The position numbers and the translations under genes are program-made. A DNA stretch of 57,070 nt, from positions 1 to 57,070 of the forward strand of contig JAAETI010000993.1 in the NCBI GenBank assembly GCA_024228555.1, given 5' to 3'. The notes below the pieces were generated by a model. The model was not told the origin of the DNA. It worked only from the letters and a program-made list of their open reading frames with translations, and ran no database searches. Positions 32,901-40,414 of this stretch are shown piece by piece; position 1 is the stretch's first letter; every line of letters begins with the position of its first letter. The stretch comes from a bacterium. Its GTDB lineage: Bacteria > Actinomycetota > Acidimicrobiia > Spongiisociales > UBA5794.

Positions 32901-33470
32901 TTAATCAGCACACGCCACTTCAGCTATCGGTTCAGTGCGCAGCAGTGCGTGACCCTCAAAGACCATAAGCTCAGATCGGTCCACGCGATAGGCCGTGGTC
33001 TCACTGGCTCCGCGATTCTCAGCACGAAACACACAATGAGCGAGACGTTCGGCGACTAGAACGATGGACAAGCTCGGATTGTCTCGCCTCTCACCGCGAT
33101 ACCAATACTCATCCTCGCCCGTTGCGCATATCTCGATGTGGAAGTCTGCAGTCGTGAACCGCGCGATCGGCTCACCCTCTGACCGACTGGCCTGCGCTAG
33201 TAACTCCGGATGACACGCGCTACTACCCGAGTTCGGACCCCAATCCACGCTCACGTTCGACTCGCCTGCGATGCCCGTTAGCGATACGACACCCCAGTCG
33301 CCATCGCTCAATACGGCTTCTCGTACACCGTAGGCGAGGAGCGCTACGCCAGCTGAAGCGACTATGCCGGCAATCCAGCGGATTGCCTCGCGATCACTTC
33401 GGAGGCCCCCTGCCAGACCGGCGGCAACGATGGCTACTACAACGATTGACAGGCCGATGTTTATTAGCAC
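32901..33470 (-). CDS. Membrane-anchored hypothetical protein
   Basis: 189 residues if it starts at the GTG at 33470. That start is preceded by TACGCT and six bases, and it places a membrane helix directly at the N-terminus (LINIGLSIVVVAIVAAGLAG). A second helix follows (IRWIAGIVASAGVALLAYGV). The outside part has cysteines (SSACHPELL, IEICATGEDEYW, AHCVFRAEN) and no known motif. The frame stays open upstream through tRNA-Pro, but that part is RNA gene, not protein. Function unknown. Confidence 0.5.
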   Translation of the reverse strand: MLINIGLSIVVVAIVAAGLAGGLRSDREAIRWIAGIVASAGVALLAYGVREAVLSDGDWGVVSLTGIAGESNVSVDWGPNSGSSACHPELLAQASRSEGEPIARFTTADFHIEICATGEDEYWYRGERRDNPSLSIVLVAERLAHCVFRAENRGASETTAYRVDRSELMVFEGHALLRTEPIAEVACAD

Positions 33471-33625
33471 GCTCGTAGCGTAGATCCCCGAGCCCAGGTG
33501 TGACGCCAACCTCTCAAGAATCGGCGCCCATGCTGCCCGCGAGGACTGTCCCCAAGGCAGGTGATCGAAAGGCTCGGGGATGACCGCTTGCTTCCTGTAT
33601 CCCGCTCTCCCCGCCAATAGACAGA

Positions 33626-33646
33626 ATCCCTTGCAGCACAAGGGAT
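33626..33646 (-). terminator. Hairpin after tRNA-Pro
   Basis: An eight-base-pair perfect stem (ATCCCTTG and CAAGGGAT around a five-base loop) begins five bases after the encoded CCA of the tRNA. On the minus strand it is followed by TCTGTC, so the U-tract is poor, but position and symmetry fit a tRNA terminator. Confidence 0.5.
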
Positions 33647-33651
33647 CCCAC

Positions 33652-33728
33652 TGGTCGGGCTGGCCGGATTTGAACCGGCGACCTCTTGACCCCCAGTCAA
33701 GCGCGCTGCCAAGCTGCGCCACAGCCCG
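33652..33728 (-). tRNA. tRNA-Pro(GGG), 3' CCA encoded
   Basis: On the minus strand the acceptor arms CGGGCTG and CAGCCCG pair fully. The D arm contains GCGCAGC and GGCAGCGC. The anticodon stem CTTGA/TCAAG encloses the loop CTGGGGG, with anticodon GGG. The T arm reads GCCGGTTCAAATCCGGC. The discriminator A at 33655 is followed by an encoded CCA (33654-33652). The opening C1-G72 pair is usual for proline tRNA. Confidence 0.93.
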
Positions 33729-33791
33729 TTGTCGACCTGGGCCGACAGACGGCAACGATAGTCCATTGGCGATGACGACGGTTCGCGTCTT

Positions 33792-33841
33792 CCCCCCTCC
33801 TCGAGGCCGGAGGCTTTCGATCCTCCCACCAGGGGAGGATC
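33792..33841. repeat. Third, diverged copy of the structured repeat (two hairpins)
   Basis: A CCCCCCTC lead is followed by a stem AGGCC-GGA-GGCTT and then by ATCCTCCC, loop ACCA, and GGGGAGGAT with one extra G. This is the layout of hairpins A and B in the tandem copies at 34771-35037. Here a T has replaced a C in the stem and an A replaces the matching G, so pairing is kept. The second half (hairpins C and D) is absent. It lies between tRNA-Pro and nnrE. Confidence 0.55.
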
Positions 33842-33849
33842 GCTGCGCG

Positions 33850-34584
33850 TTACGTCAAGCGGACTATGTCACTGTGGGCAAAGACGTGTCCAACCGCGAG
33901 GTTCAGCGGTTCCCGCCCATAGAGCTGCGGGGGCACCGAGATGTCGGCCAGGTATAGCTCACCAACCACTCGCTCGGCCGCATCGCCTAATAGGCCTGCT
34001 TTCGGAAGCGCCAATGTCATGGTCGCCGCTGCCCTCATCGCTGGCTCAAACACGGTGCCACTTGTCGTGTCGAGTCCCGATGGGGCGTCAAGCGACAACA
34101 CCGGGGCATCGGCATCGTTCGCCCACTGGATCAGTTGGCCCGCCCTCCCCCGTGGATCTCCCTTCAAGCTGTAGCCGATGAGGCCATCGAGGATTAGGTC
34201 CGCAGACGCATATGGGAGGTCATGGTGCAGGATCGGGATCCCCAGTTCCTCGAGTATCCGCAGCTGTTGAGCGGGGACCGGTGTCATCTGGTCGCCAAGA
34301 GCTGTGACTGCGACCCGCACCGCGGCGCCGTAGCCGTGCAAACGACGCGCTGCCACCATTGCTCCACCGCCATTGCCGCCTGTCCCGGCGAGAACGACAA
34401 CCGTCTTGCCGCGTGGATCACCGTCGAGGAACCTAGTCCGGGCGAGATGCGCCAAGTTGCGGCCGGCATTCTCCATCATCCGGGTGAGGTCGATGCCAAA
34501 ATCCTCGATCATCGCTCGATCGACTTCGATCATCTGGTCGGTCGTCAGATACGGGACTTCGCCTTCTGCCCATGGGATGTCCAT
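33850..34584 (-). CDS. nnrE: NAD(P)H-hydrate epimerase (YjeF N-terminal domain)
   Basis: 244 residues. YLTTDQMIEVDRAMIEDFGI and LTRMMENAGRNLAHLA start the domain; VVVLAGTGGNGGGAMVAARR is the nucleotide loop and DLILDGLIGYSLKGDPRG the catalytic-Asp region. The enzyme interconverts the R and S forms of damaged NAD(P)H hydrate so that a dehydratase can repair them. The dehydratase domain often fused C-terminally is absent. It starts seven bases after a 48-residue membrane protein. Confidence 0.87.
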   Translation of the reverse strand: MDIPWAEGEVPYLTTDQMIEVDRAMIEDFGIDLTRMMENAGRNLAHLARTRFLDGDPRGKTVVVLAGTGGNGGGAMVAARRLHGYGAAVRVAVTALGDQMTPVPAQQLRILEELGIPILHHDLPYASADLILDGLIGYSLKGDPRGRAGQLIQWANDADAPVLSLDAPSGLDTTSGTVFEPAMRAAATMTLALPKAGLLGDAAERVVGELYLADISVPPQLYGREPLNLAVGHVFAHSDIVRLT

Positions 34585-34591
34585 CGCAACC

Positions 34592-34738
34592 TCAGATCTT
34601 GTCGATGACCCAGCCGACAGTCTGGATCAAGCGCCAGCCCAGGTAGAGCGCGGCGAGCGTGATAATGATCATGAATCCGATTGGCCAGGTTTCGTCGTCG
34701 GTCTCGGTCTCGGGGGTCGTCCCGGGGCCGTCATCCAT
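34592..34738 (-). CDS. Small single-pass membrane protein, 48 residues
   Basis: The ATG at 34738 has GGAG nine bases upstream. An acidic, outside-type or soluble head (MDDGPGTTPETETDDETW) is followed by one helix (FMIIITLAALYLGWRLIQTVGW) and a short tail. It ends just before nnrE and follows the repeat block. No family is known to me. The clear split into head and helix, and the tight spacing to nnrE, support a real gene. Confidence 0.55.
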   Translation of the reverse strand: MDDGPGTTPETETDDETWPIGFMIIITLAALYLGWRLIQTVGWVIDKI

Positions 34739-34770
34739 GGGGTTGCACTCCGCGGAGGGGGTAGAGCCCG

Positions 34771-34906
34771 TTCCCCCCCTCGTACGAGCTTCGCTCGTCC
34801 GATCCCCCCACAAGGGGGGGATTACCCGAAGACCTCGTGTTCGAACCACAAGCCACTCCCTCGAGTTCACCTTGCGAACTCCCAAGGAACCCACACCGTA
34901 GGTTCC
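34771..34906. repeat. Structured tandem repeat, copy 1 (hairpins A-D)
   Basis: Four hairpins in order. A: ACGAGC-TTC-GCTCGT (34784-34798). B: six C, loop ACAA, seven G, flanked by AT on both sides (34802-34822). C: GAGTTCAC and GCGAACTC around CTT (34863-34881). D: GGAACCCAC and GTAGGTTCC (34886-34906). The unit recurs immediately downstream with a period of 130-132 bases. It contains no gene. It fills the gap between the acyl-CoA carboxylase gene and the small membrane protein. Confidence 0.75.
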
Positions 34907-35037
34907 CCCCCTCGTACGAGCTGCGCTCGTCCGATCCCCCCACAAGGGGGGGATTGCTCAGAACCTGTTGAGATTCACTGGTCCTTCCCTGGAGCTCGCT
35001 TGGCGAGCTCCCAAGGAAACCACTTTGTGGGTTCCCG
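34904..35037. repeat. Structured tandem repeat, copy 2 (hairpins A-D)
   Basis: The same four hairpins. A: ACGAGC-TGC-GCTCGT (34916-34930). B: six C, ACAA, eight G (34934-34955). C: GAGCTCGC-TTG-GCGAGCTC (34993-35011). D: GGAAACCAC and GTGGGTTCC around TTT (35016-35036). In stem C a T-A pair of copy 1 is a C-G pair here, and an A-C mismatch is repaired to G-C; only the loops and unpaired spacers differ freely. It ends two bases before the stop of the carboxylase gene. Confidence 0.75.
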
Positions 35038-35038
35038 G

Positions 35039-36574
35039 TCATACCGGGGGGACGCCGTGGCGGCGGTCTGAGAAGTGGCGAGTCTTTCGGGAGGCGTAGG
35101 AGAGACGCTCGATGATCTCTAGACGCAGGTCCTCTGGCTCCACAACGCCGTCGATGATGATTTCGGAGGCGACTCGCATCAGGTCGACGTCCTCGTTGTA
35201 CTCCGCCTGGCGTTCGGCGACAAAGACCTCTCGCTCGTCCTCGGGGAGTTCTTGGATCTTGTTGAAGTAGACCGCATTGACGGCAGCTTCGGGGCCCATC
35301 ACTGCGATCTCTGCGGTTGGCAATGCCAGCGTGGCATCGGGGCGGAATCCGGGGCCGGAGAACGCATAGAGACCTGCTCCGTATGCCTTGCGAACGATGA
35401 TCGACAGACGGGGCACCGTTGCCTCGGCGATGGCGGTCAACATCTTGGCGCCGGCCCTGATGATGCCTTGGCGTTCGACATCGGTACCGATCATGAAGCC
35501 GGGCACATCGGCAAAGAACAGCAGAGGGATGTTGAATGCATCACACAGCCAGATGAACCGTGCCGACTTGTCGGCAGAATCCACAAAAAGCACTCCCCCG
35601 AGATGATTCGGTTGCGACGCAACGATCCCAACAGGCTGACCATCGATGCGGGCCAGGGCGGTGATGACTTCTCGAGCAAACAGCTCCTTGATCTGGAGCA
35701 GGCTGCCTTCGTCGAAGATGCCTCGCAGAAAGTCGAGCATGTCGTAGACCGCAGTTGGCTCCTCGGGCAACACTTCGTCGGGCTGGCACTCGGGGTCTGG
35801 ATCAGTCCCCTCGTATCGCATCGGGAGCTCGCGATAGCCGTCGGGCAGGTACGAGAAGTAGAACCGTGCCCAGTCGATGGCCTCTTCGTCGGAGTGCACC
35901 AACACGTCGCCACAACCCGAGGTGGTGCAGTGCATCCTCGCCCCACCAAGATCCTCCAGCGTTGTCTTCTCCCCGATCACCATCTCCGCCATACGGGGAG
36001 AACCGAGATACATCGAGGCGTTCCCCTCGACCATGATCACCACGTCGCAAAACGAAGGGATGTAAGCGCCACCGGCGGCCGACGGGCCAAACAGACAGCA
36101 GATCTGCGGCACCCGGCCGGACAGACGCACCTGGTTGTAGAAGATCTTCCCTGCCCCCCGCCGACCCGGAAACAAATCGATCTGATCGGTGATCCGCGCC
36201 CCAGCTGAATCGATGAGATAGAACACCGGCAACATCTCGTCGTATGCGTACTCGAGGGTCCGGATCATCTTCTCGACAGTCAACCGGCCCCAGCTGCCGG
36301 CCTTCACCGTCGGATCGTTCGCAATCACCGCAACCGGACGACCATCGACGGTCCCCCGCCCCGTCACGACACCGTCGGCACCGTGCTCAGGAGTGACAGC
36401 GTTCGCCAGCAGCCCGTCTTCGACAAAGCTGCCCTCATCGAGCAGTAGCTCGACACGGTCGCGGACAAAGAGCTTCTTCTGCGTCTTCAGCTTCTCGTGA
36501 TGCCGATCCGGTCCACCGCGGCGAGCGCTATCCGCCGCTTGACGGAACCGCTCGAAGGGACCGGGTTCGCTCAC
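35039..36574 (-). CDS. Acyl-CoA carboxylase, carboxyltransferase (beta) subunit
   Basis: 511 residues, typical of propionyl-/acetyl-CoA or branched acyl-CoA carboxylase beta chains. Blocks: LFVRDRVELLLDEGSFVEDG, LIDSAGARITDQIDLFPGRR, FGPSAAGGAYIPSFCD (first oxyanion loop), SMYLGSPRMAEMVIGE, then in the C-terminal half LFFADVPGFMIGTDVERQGI and KAYGAGLYAFSGPGF. It transfers the carboxyl group from biotin to an acyl-CoA. The biotin-carboxylase/BCCP alpha subunit is not in the window. The GTG start overlaps the der stop by four bases. Confidence 0.87.
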   Translation of the reverse strand: MSEPGPFERFRQAADSARRGGPDRHHEKLKTQKKLFVRDRVELLLDEGSFVEDGLLANAVTPEHGADGVVTGRGTVDGRPVAVIANDPTVKAGSWGRLTVEKMIRTLEYAYDEMLPVFYLIDSAGARITDQIDLFPGRRGAGKIFYNQVRLSGRVPQICCLFGPSAAGGAYIPSFCDVVIMVEGNASMYLGSPRMAEMVIGEKTTLEDLGGARMHCTTSGCGDVLVHSDEEAIDWARFYFSYLPDGYRELPMRYEGTDPDPECQPDEVLPEEPTAVYDMLDFLRGIFDEGSLLQIKELFAREVITALARIDGQPVGIVASQPNHLGGVLFVDSADKSARFIWLCDAFNIPLLFFADVPGFMIGTDVERQGIIRAGAKMLTAIAEATVPRLSIIVRKAYGAGLYAFSGPGFRPDATLALPTAEIAVMGPEAAVNAVYFNKIQELPEDEREVFVAERQAEYNEDVDLMRVASEIIIDGVVEPEDLRLEIIERLSYASRKTRHFSDRRHGVPPV

Positions 36575-37896
36575 TGCTCTCTCCGGTTGTGTCGACGTCG
36601 GGCGGTCAGACGAATCGGGGTTCCCATGAAGTCGTACTCCTCACGCAGCCGGTTCTCCAGATATCGTAGATAGTCCACGCCGATGTCGCCGCCCCGAATG
36701 AACAACACGATGTTCGGCGGCTCATTGCTGATCTGGACCGCATAGATGATCCGGGGACGCTTGTTCTTGCGCACCGGCGGCGGATGAGCCTCTTGCCACT
36801 GCCGAATCAACCGATTGAGCTCAGGGGTCGGGATGCGCTGGCGACGATTCTCCAACACCGCCCGGATAGCCGCTGGAAGACGATGTAGTCGACTCCCCGT
36901 CTTTGCCGCCATCCGCAGCACCGGCGCCCATGCCACAAACCCCAGCCGATCGGCGACCGAATCCTCGGTCTCGAGCCTCTCCTCTTCAGAAACGACATCC
37001 CACTTGTTCAACAGCACGATCAGGCCCGTCCCCGCCTCACGGATCTCCTCGGCCAGACGTTGCTCCTGATGAGTGGCCCCCCTGGTGCCGTCAACAAGCA
37101 GCAGCACCACATCGGCTCTCTTCAACACCTCACGGGCGCGCAGCGTCGCGTAATACTCGACGTCGTCCTTGATCTTGGTTGCCCGCTTGATACCGGCGGT
37201 GTCGATGATCTCGAACACCTCACCATCGAGTTCGACAAGCAGATTGATGGGATCACGGGTTGTCCCAGGCACATCGGAAACCAGCACCCGGTCATCACCC
37301 GCCAGCTGATTGAGCAACGTCGACTTGCCGACGTTGGGGCGGCCGATGATGGCCAGCCGGGCCAACCCAGGTTCGCCCTCATCTTCGCCTTCGACCACCG
37401 GCAGCTTGTCGACCAGTGCGTCAAGGAAATCACCGGTTCCGCGACCATGCTGAGCGCTGATCGGCATCGGCTCACCGAGTCCCAACGGCCACATCTGATG
37501 GAGATCGTCCTCCTGCCGCGGCCCATCCACCTTGTTGGCCACAAAGATGAAAGGCACCCCGCTGCGCAGCAACAGCCGAGCCACTCCCTGGTCATCGTCA
37601 ACCACCTCGGTGGTCGCATCGGTCACGAACACGACCAGATCGGCACCGCCGACAGCGGCTTCTGCCTGTTCACGGATGTTCATGGTGAGCTCCTCGTCCG
37701 GGTTCAGCTCCCACCCGCCGGTATCTATCAGCATGAATCGGTTGCCCTGCCACTCGGCGGTGAACTCGCGGCGATCACGGGTCACGCCCGCCTGTTCATC
37801 GACAACGGCAGCCTTGCGCTGCAAGATCCGGTTGACCAGGGTCGACTTGCCAACATTGGGGCGACCCAGCACGGTCACTACAGGCAGGCGACTCAT
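36571..37896 (-). CDS. der: Ribosome biogenesis GTPase Der
   Basis: 441 residues with two tandem GTPase domains and a KH-like C-terminal domain. The first P-loop is LGRPNVGKST (10-19) with VDEQAGVTRDRREF as switch I; the second is IIGRPNVGKSTLLNQL (about 184) with SDVPGTTRDPINLL. NKxD motifs are ANKVD and LNKWD. The C-terminal part has RIIYAVQISNEPPNIVLFI. Der is required for 50S assembly. It is coupled by ATGA to the DUF512 gene before it and by GTGA to the carboxylase gene after it. Confidence 0.95.
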   Translation of the reverse strand: MSRLPVVTVLGRPNVGKSTLVNRILQRKAAVVDEQAGVTRDRREFTAEWQGNRFMLIDTGGWELNPDEELTMNIREQAEAAVGGADLVVFVTDATTEVVDDDQGVARLLLRSGVPFIFVANKVDGPRQEDDLHQMWPLGLGEPMPISAQHGRGTGDFLDALVDKLPVVEGEDEGEPGLARLAIIGRPNVGKSTLLNQLAGDDRVLVSDVPGTTRDPINLLVELDGEVFEIIDTAGIKRATKIKDDVEYYATLRAREVLKRADVVLLLVDGTRGATHQEQRLAEEIREAGTGLIVLLNKWDVVSEEERLETEDSVADRLGFVAWAPVLRMAAKTGSRLHRLPAAIRAVLENRRQRIPTPELNRLIRQWQEAHPPPVRKNKRPRIIYAVQISNEPPNIVLFIRGGDIGVDYLRYLENRLREEYDFMGTPIRLTARRRHNRREQ

Positions 37897-39278
37897 ACCG
37901 AAGCTCCCTCGATCAGACCCGCCACAGTCGGTGCAACCACGTCTATAGGAACAGATGTTGCAGCGGCGACGTCCGCAATGTCCATATCGTCGAGGAAACG
38001 ACCACCCGGCACCGCGGTGTTGGGTACCAGATAGCGCCGTACCGGCAATCCGTCCGCAGCAATTGCCGTCCGGATATCACTACCGACCATTAGTCCGGCC
38101 ACAGCCACGTTTCCTCCAAAGAATTCATTTGCCACAGGCAAGACCCGCAGCTCGGTTCCGGTCAGTGTCTCGAGACGCCCAACCACATTTCCAAACACCC
38201 TCGCACCGTAGTCACCGGTAACGATGACGACCGGCCCGTCGCTGTCAGCACCAGCGCCACGGCTCTGCGGGCGCTCCTCTCGATAGCCCTCAGCGGGAGC
38301 GGCGGGGATCGTACTCCAGTTGCCGGTCATAGCGGGAAAGCTACCCCGAAGCCCGGCTTCGATCTGATCCAACTCGTCGTAGAAGCTGCGGATCATGCCG
38401 ATCCCGTTCTCGTGTTGGTCAAAGCCCTCGTACTCCGCAGCCGGCGGGACCGGGGCTCCGGCCAACAGATAGAGCTCGTCTGACGCAAAGAACAACCGCT
38501 TGCCCAACGCATCCAAAGCTCGCTGTTGCCAGAAGGTGATGATCTCGATGTCCTCGGCAGCGGTTTCAGGGGTATGGGCAACCAGTGTTGTTTCCCTGCC
38601 GTGTTTGGAGAGTCCGAGGGGGACGATGCCAACCGACGCCAAATCCGGGTAGCTAGTGATGATCTCAGCACAGGTTCCTTCGAGCACTGCACCCGAATTC
38701 ACGCCAGGGCACAGAACAATCTGGCCGTGCACTTCAACACCGTTGTCCAAAAGCGCCCGCAACCAACGCAGGCTGGTGGCGCCTCTCGGGTTGCGCAACA
38801 TCCCGGCCCGCACCTCCGGGTCGGTGGCGTGGATCGACACGTACAGCGGCCCCAACCGTTCCTCGACCACGCGCGCCAGGTCAAGCTCGGTGAACCGGGT
38901 GAGCGTGGTGAAGTTGCCGTAGAGAAACGACAGCCGGTAGTCGTCATCCTTGAGGTACAACGTGGTGCGCATCCCCGGCGGCAGTTGATAGATGAAGCAG
39001 AACTCGCAGTGGTTGTCACAAGTCTGCACCCGGTCAAAGATCGAGGAGTTCAGCCGAAGCCCCAGCGGGGCGCCCGCGGGCTTCACGATCTCAAGCGCAG
39101 ACGCGATGCCGTCGCGGCGGACTTCAAGCGCAACGGCCGACTCGTCAACCAGTTGCTGATACTCAATAACGTCAGTCGGCACTACCCCATTTACGGACAG
39201 CAGCTCGTCGCCCGGCTGCAAACCTGCAGCCGCGGCGGCACTACCGGGAAGGACCTCGAGGATCGTCGGATTCGACAT
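37893..39278 (-). CDS. DUF512 radical-SAM-like protein with N-terminal PDZ domain
   Basis: 461 residues from the ATG at 39278. A PDZ-like start (VLPGSAAAAAGLQPGDELLS) is followed by the cluster motif TCDNHCEFCFIYQLPPGMR, then LYLKDDDYRLSFLYGNFTTL and LYVSIHATDPEVRAGML, which fit a radical-SAM barrel. The C-terminal DUF512 part has VTGDYGARVFGNVV and NEFFGGNVAVAGLMVG. The family, found in many Gram-positive bacteria next to der, has no assigned reaction. It diverges from ispH with 89 bases between. Confidence 0.88.
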   Translation of the reverse strand: MSNPTILEVLPGSAAAAAGLQPGDELLSVNGVVPTDVIEYQQLVDESAVALEVRRDGIASALEIVKPAGAPLGLRLNSSIFDRVQTCDNHCEFCFIYQLPPGMRTTLYLKDDDYRLSFLYGNFTTLTRFTELDLARVVEERLGPLYVSIHATDPEVRAGMLRNPRGATSLRWLRALLDNGVEVHGQIVLCPGVNSGAVLEGTCAEIITSYPDLASVGIVPLGLSKHGRETTLVAHTPETAAEDIEIITFWQQRALDALGKRLFFASDELYLLAGAPVPPAAEYEGFDQHENGIGMIRSFYDELDQIEAGLRGSFPAMTGNWSTIPAAPAEGYREERPQSRGAGADSDGPVVIVTGDYGARVFGNVVGRLETLTGTELRVLPVANEFFGGNVAVAGLMVGSDIRTAIAADGLPVRRYLVPNTAVPGGRFLDDMDIADVAAATSVPIDVVAPTVAGLIEGASV

Positions 39279-39354
39279 GAGAGGCCAAAGCATAGAGCTC
39301 ACAACGCGGCCAGAGACACCGTTGGCCATGTCACCCATCCTCCCGCCCGTGGCC

Positions 39355-39360
39355 TACCAT
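39355..39360 (+). promoter_or_regulatory. -10-like TACCAT, supports the start of ispH at 39368
   Basis: TACCAT ends seven bases before the ATG at 39368. An earlier in-frame ATG at 39359 would lie inside the hexamer, so the later start is preferred. It also gives the usual MxEKVLLAEPRGFCAGV N-terminus. Confidence 0.4.
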
Positions 39361-39367
39361 GCCGCCT

Positions 39368-40414
39368 ATGGTGGAAAAGGTCCTGCTTGCGGAGCCGCGC
39401 GGATTCTGCGCAGGCGTCGAAATGGCGATCAAAGCCCTCACCTGGATGGTGAATATCTTTGAACCGCCTGTCTATTGCTACCACGAGATCGTGCACAACC
39501 AGGCAGTCGTCGAAGCATTCCAGGCTGCCGGAGTCATCTTTGTCGATGACATAAGCGAGGTTCCGCACGGTCGACCCGTGATGCTATCGGCGCATGGCTC
39601 CGCCCCCGAGATTGTCACCGAAGCAACCAACCGGGCCGCCGTCATGGTTGATGCCGTGTGCCCGCTGGTCACCAAGGTGCATCACGAGGTCAAGCTCATG
39701 GCCGGCAAGGACTTTGACATCATCTACGTCGGTCACGATGGCCACGATGAAGCCATCGGTGCAGTCGCCGAGGCACCCGCGGCGGTCACCCTTGTCGACC
39801 CAGAGCAAGGTCTTGGCTCATTCGAAGCCCGTGACCCATCCAAGGTCGCCCTCCTGGCCCAGACGACGCTCGGCATGCACGAATGGGAAGGCGTCCTCGA
39901 CACCGCCGCCGAGCGCTACCCGGAACTCACCACCGCCCGTCGCAGCGATCTGTGTTACGCCACCACCAATCGGCAGAGCGCCATCCGGCAGCTCGCCCAG
40001 GAAACCGACACAATCCTCGTCGTCGGGTCCGAAGCCTCGTCAAACACCCAAGCGTTGGTCCGAGTGGGTCGCAAGGAGGGCACACCGTCATACCGTGTCG
40101 ACGGTCCCGAGGACATCGATCCCAGCTGGCTCACCGACTCCAAGATCGTCGGGGTGACTGCCGGCGCCTCCGCACCCGACCAAAGGGTCCGCGAAGTCAT
40201 CGATGCGATTGCACCGAGCGACGGCGTTGCGATCTTGTCACTCACCGATGAGGACGAGTACTTCCCGCTGCCGCCGACGCTGCGCCAATTCGTCAAGACC
40301 CTCCAGGCCGTGGTTGAAGGTGGTTTTGCGGTCAAAAACCAGAACCGGCCGGGCCCGATCGAGCAAGACCCCGATTACTCGGCAACCGGGGCTCTGGACC
40401 TTCTGTGGGTCTAG
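39368..40414 (+). CDS. ispH: 4-hydroxy-3-methylbut-2-enyl diphosphate reductase
   Basis: 348 residues. The three cluster cysteines are in EPRGFCAGVEMAI, VDAVCPLVTKVHHE and DLCYATTNRQSAI; HGSAPEIVTEA, GHDGHDEAIG and VVGSEASSNTQAL supply the diphosphate-binding residues. It makes IPP and DMAPP at the last step of the MEP pathway. Its products could feed the UbiA-type enzyme at 43506. The stop TAG shares CTAG with the stop of the convergent membrane giant. Confidence 0.95.
   Translation: MVEKVLLAEPRGFCAGVEMAIKALTWMVNIFEPPVYCYHEIVHNQAVVEAFQAAGVIFVDDISEVPHGRPVMLSAHGSAPEIVTEATNRAAVMVDAVCPLVTKVHHEVKLMAGKDFDIIYVGHDGHDEAIGAVAEAPAAVTLVDPEQGLGSFEARDPSKVALLAQTTLGMHEWEGVLDTAAERYPELTTARRSDLCYATTNRQSAIRQLAQETDTILVVGSEASSNTQALVRVGRKEGTPSYRVDGPEDIDPSWLTDSKIVGVTAGASAPDQRVREVIDAIAPSDGVAILSLTDEDEYFPLPPTLRQFVKTLQAVVEGGFAVKNQNRPGPIEQDPDYSATGALDLLWV

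Noticed and set aside
33464-33829. Protein-like frames across 33652-33755 (one begins with RAVAQLGSALDWGSRGRRFK)
   Set aside because: This peptide is the translation of tRNA-Pro. The RNA folds with full acceptor, anticodon and T arms, so the frame upstream of about 33620 is not protein.
34802-34822. Hairpin B as a plain intrinsic terminator
   Set aside because: No T-tract follows on either strand, and it is part of a larger repeated unit.
34771-35037. CRISPR array
   Set aside because: Only two units of about 130 bases; most of each unit is repeated, and no short unique spacers or cas genes are present.
34731-35042. Long open frames through the repeat block on both strands
   Set aside because: They consist of translated hairpin repeats with repeated peptides such as GGSDERSSYEGGN. 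Stem covariation argues for structure, not for coding.
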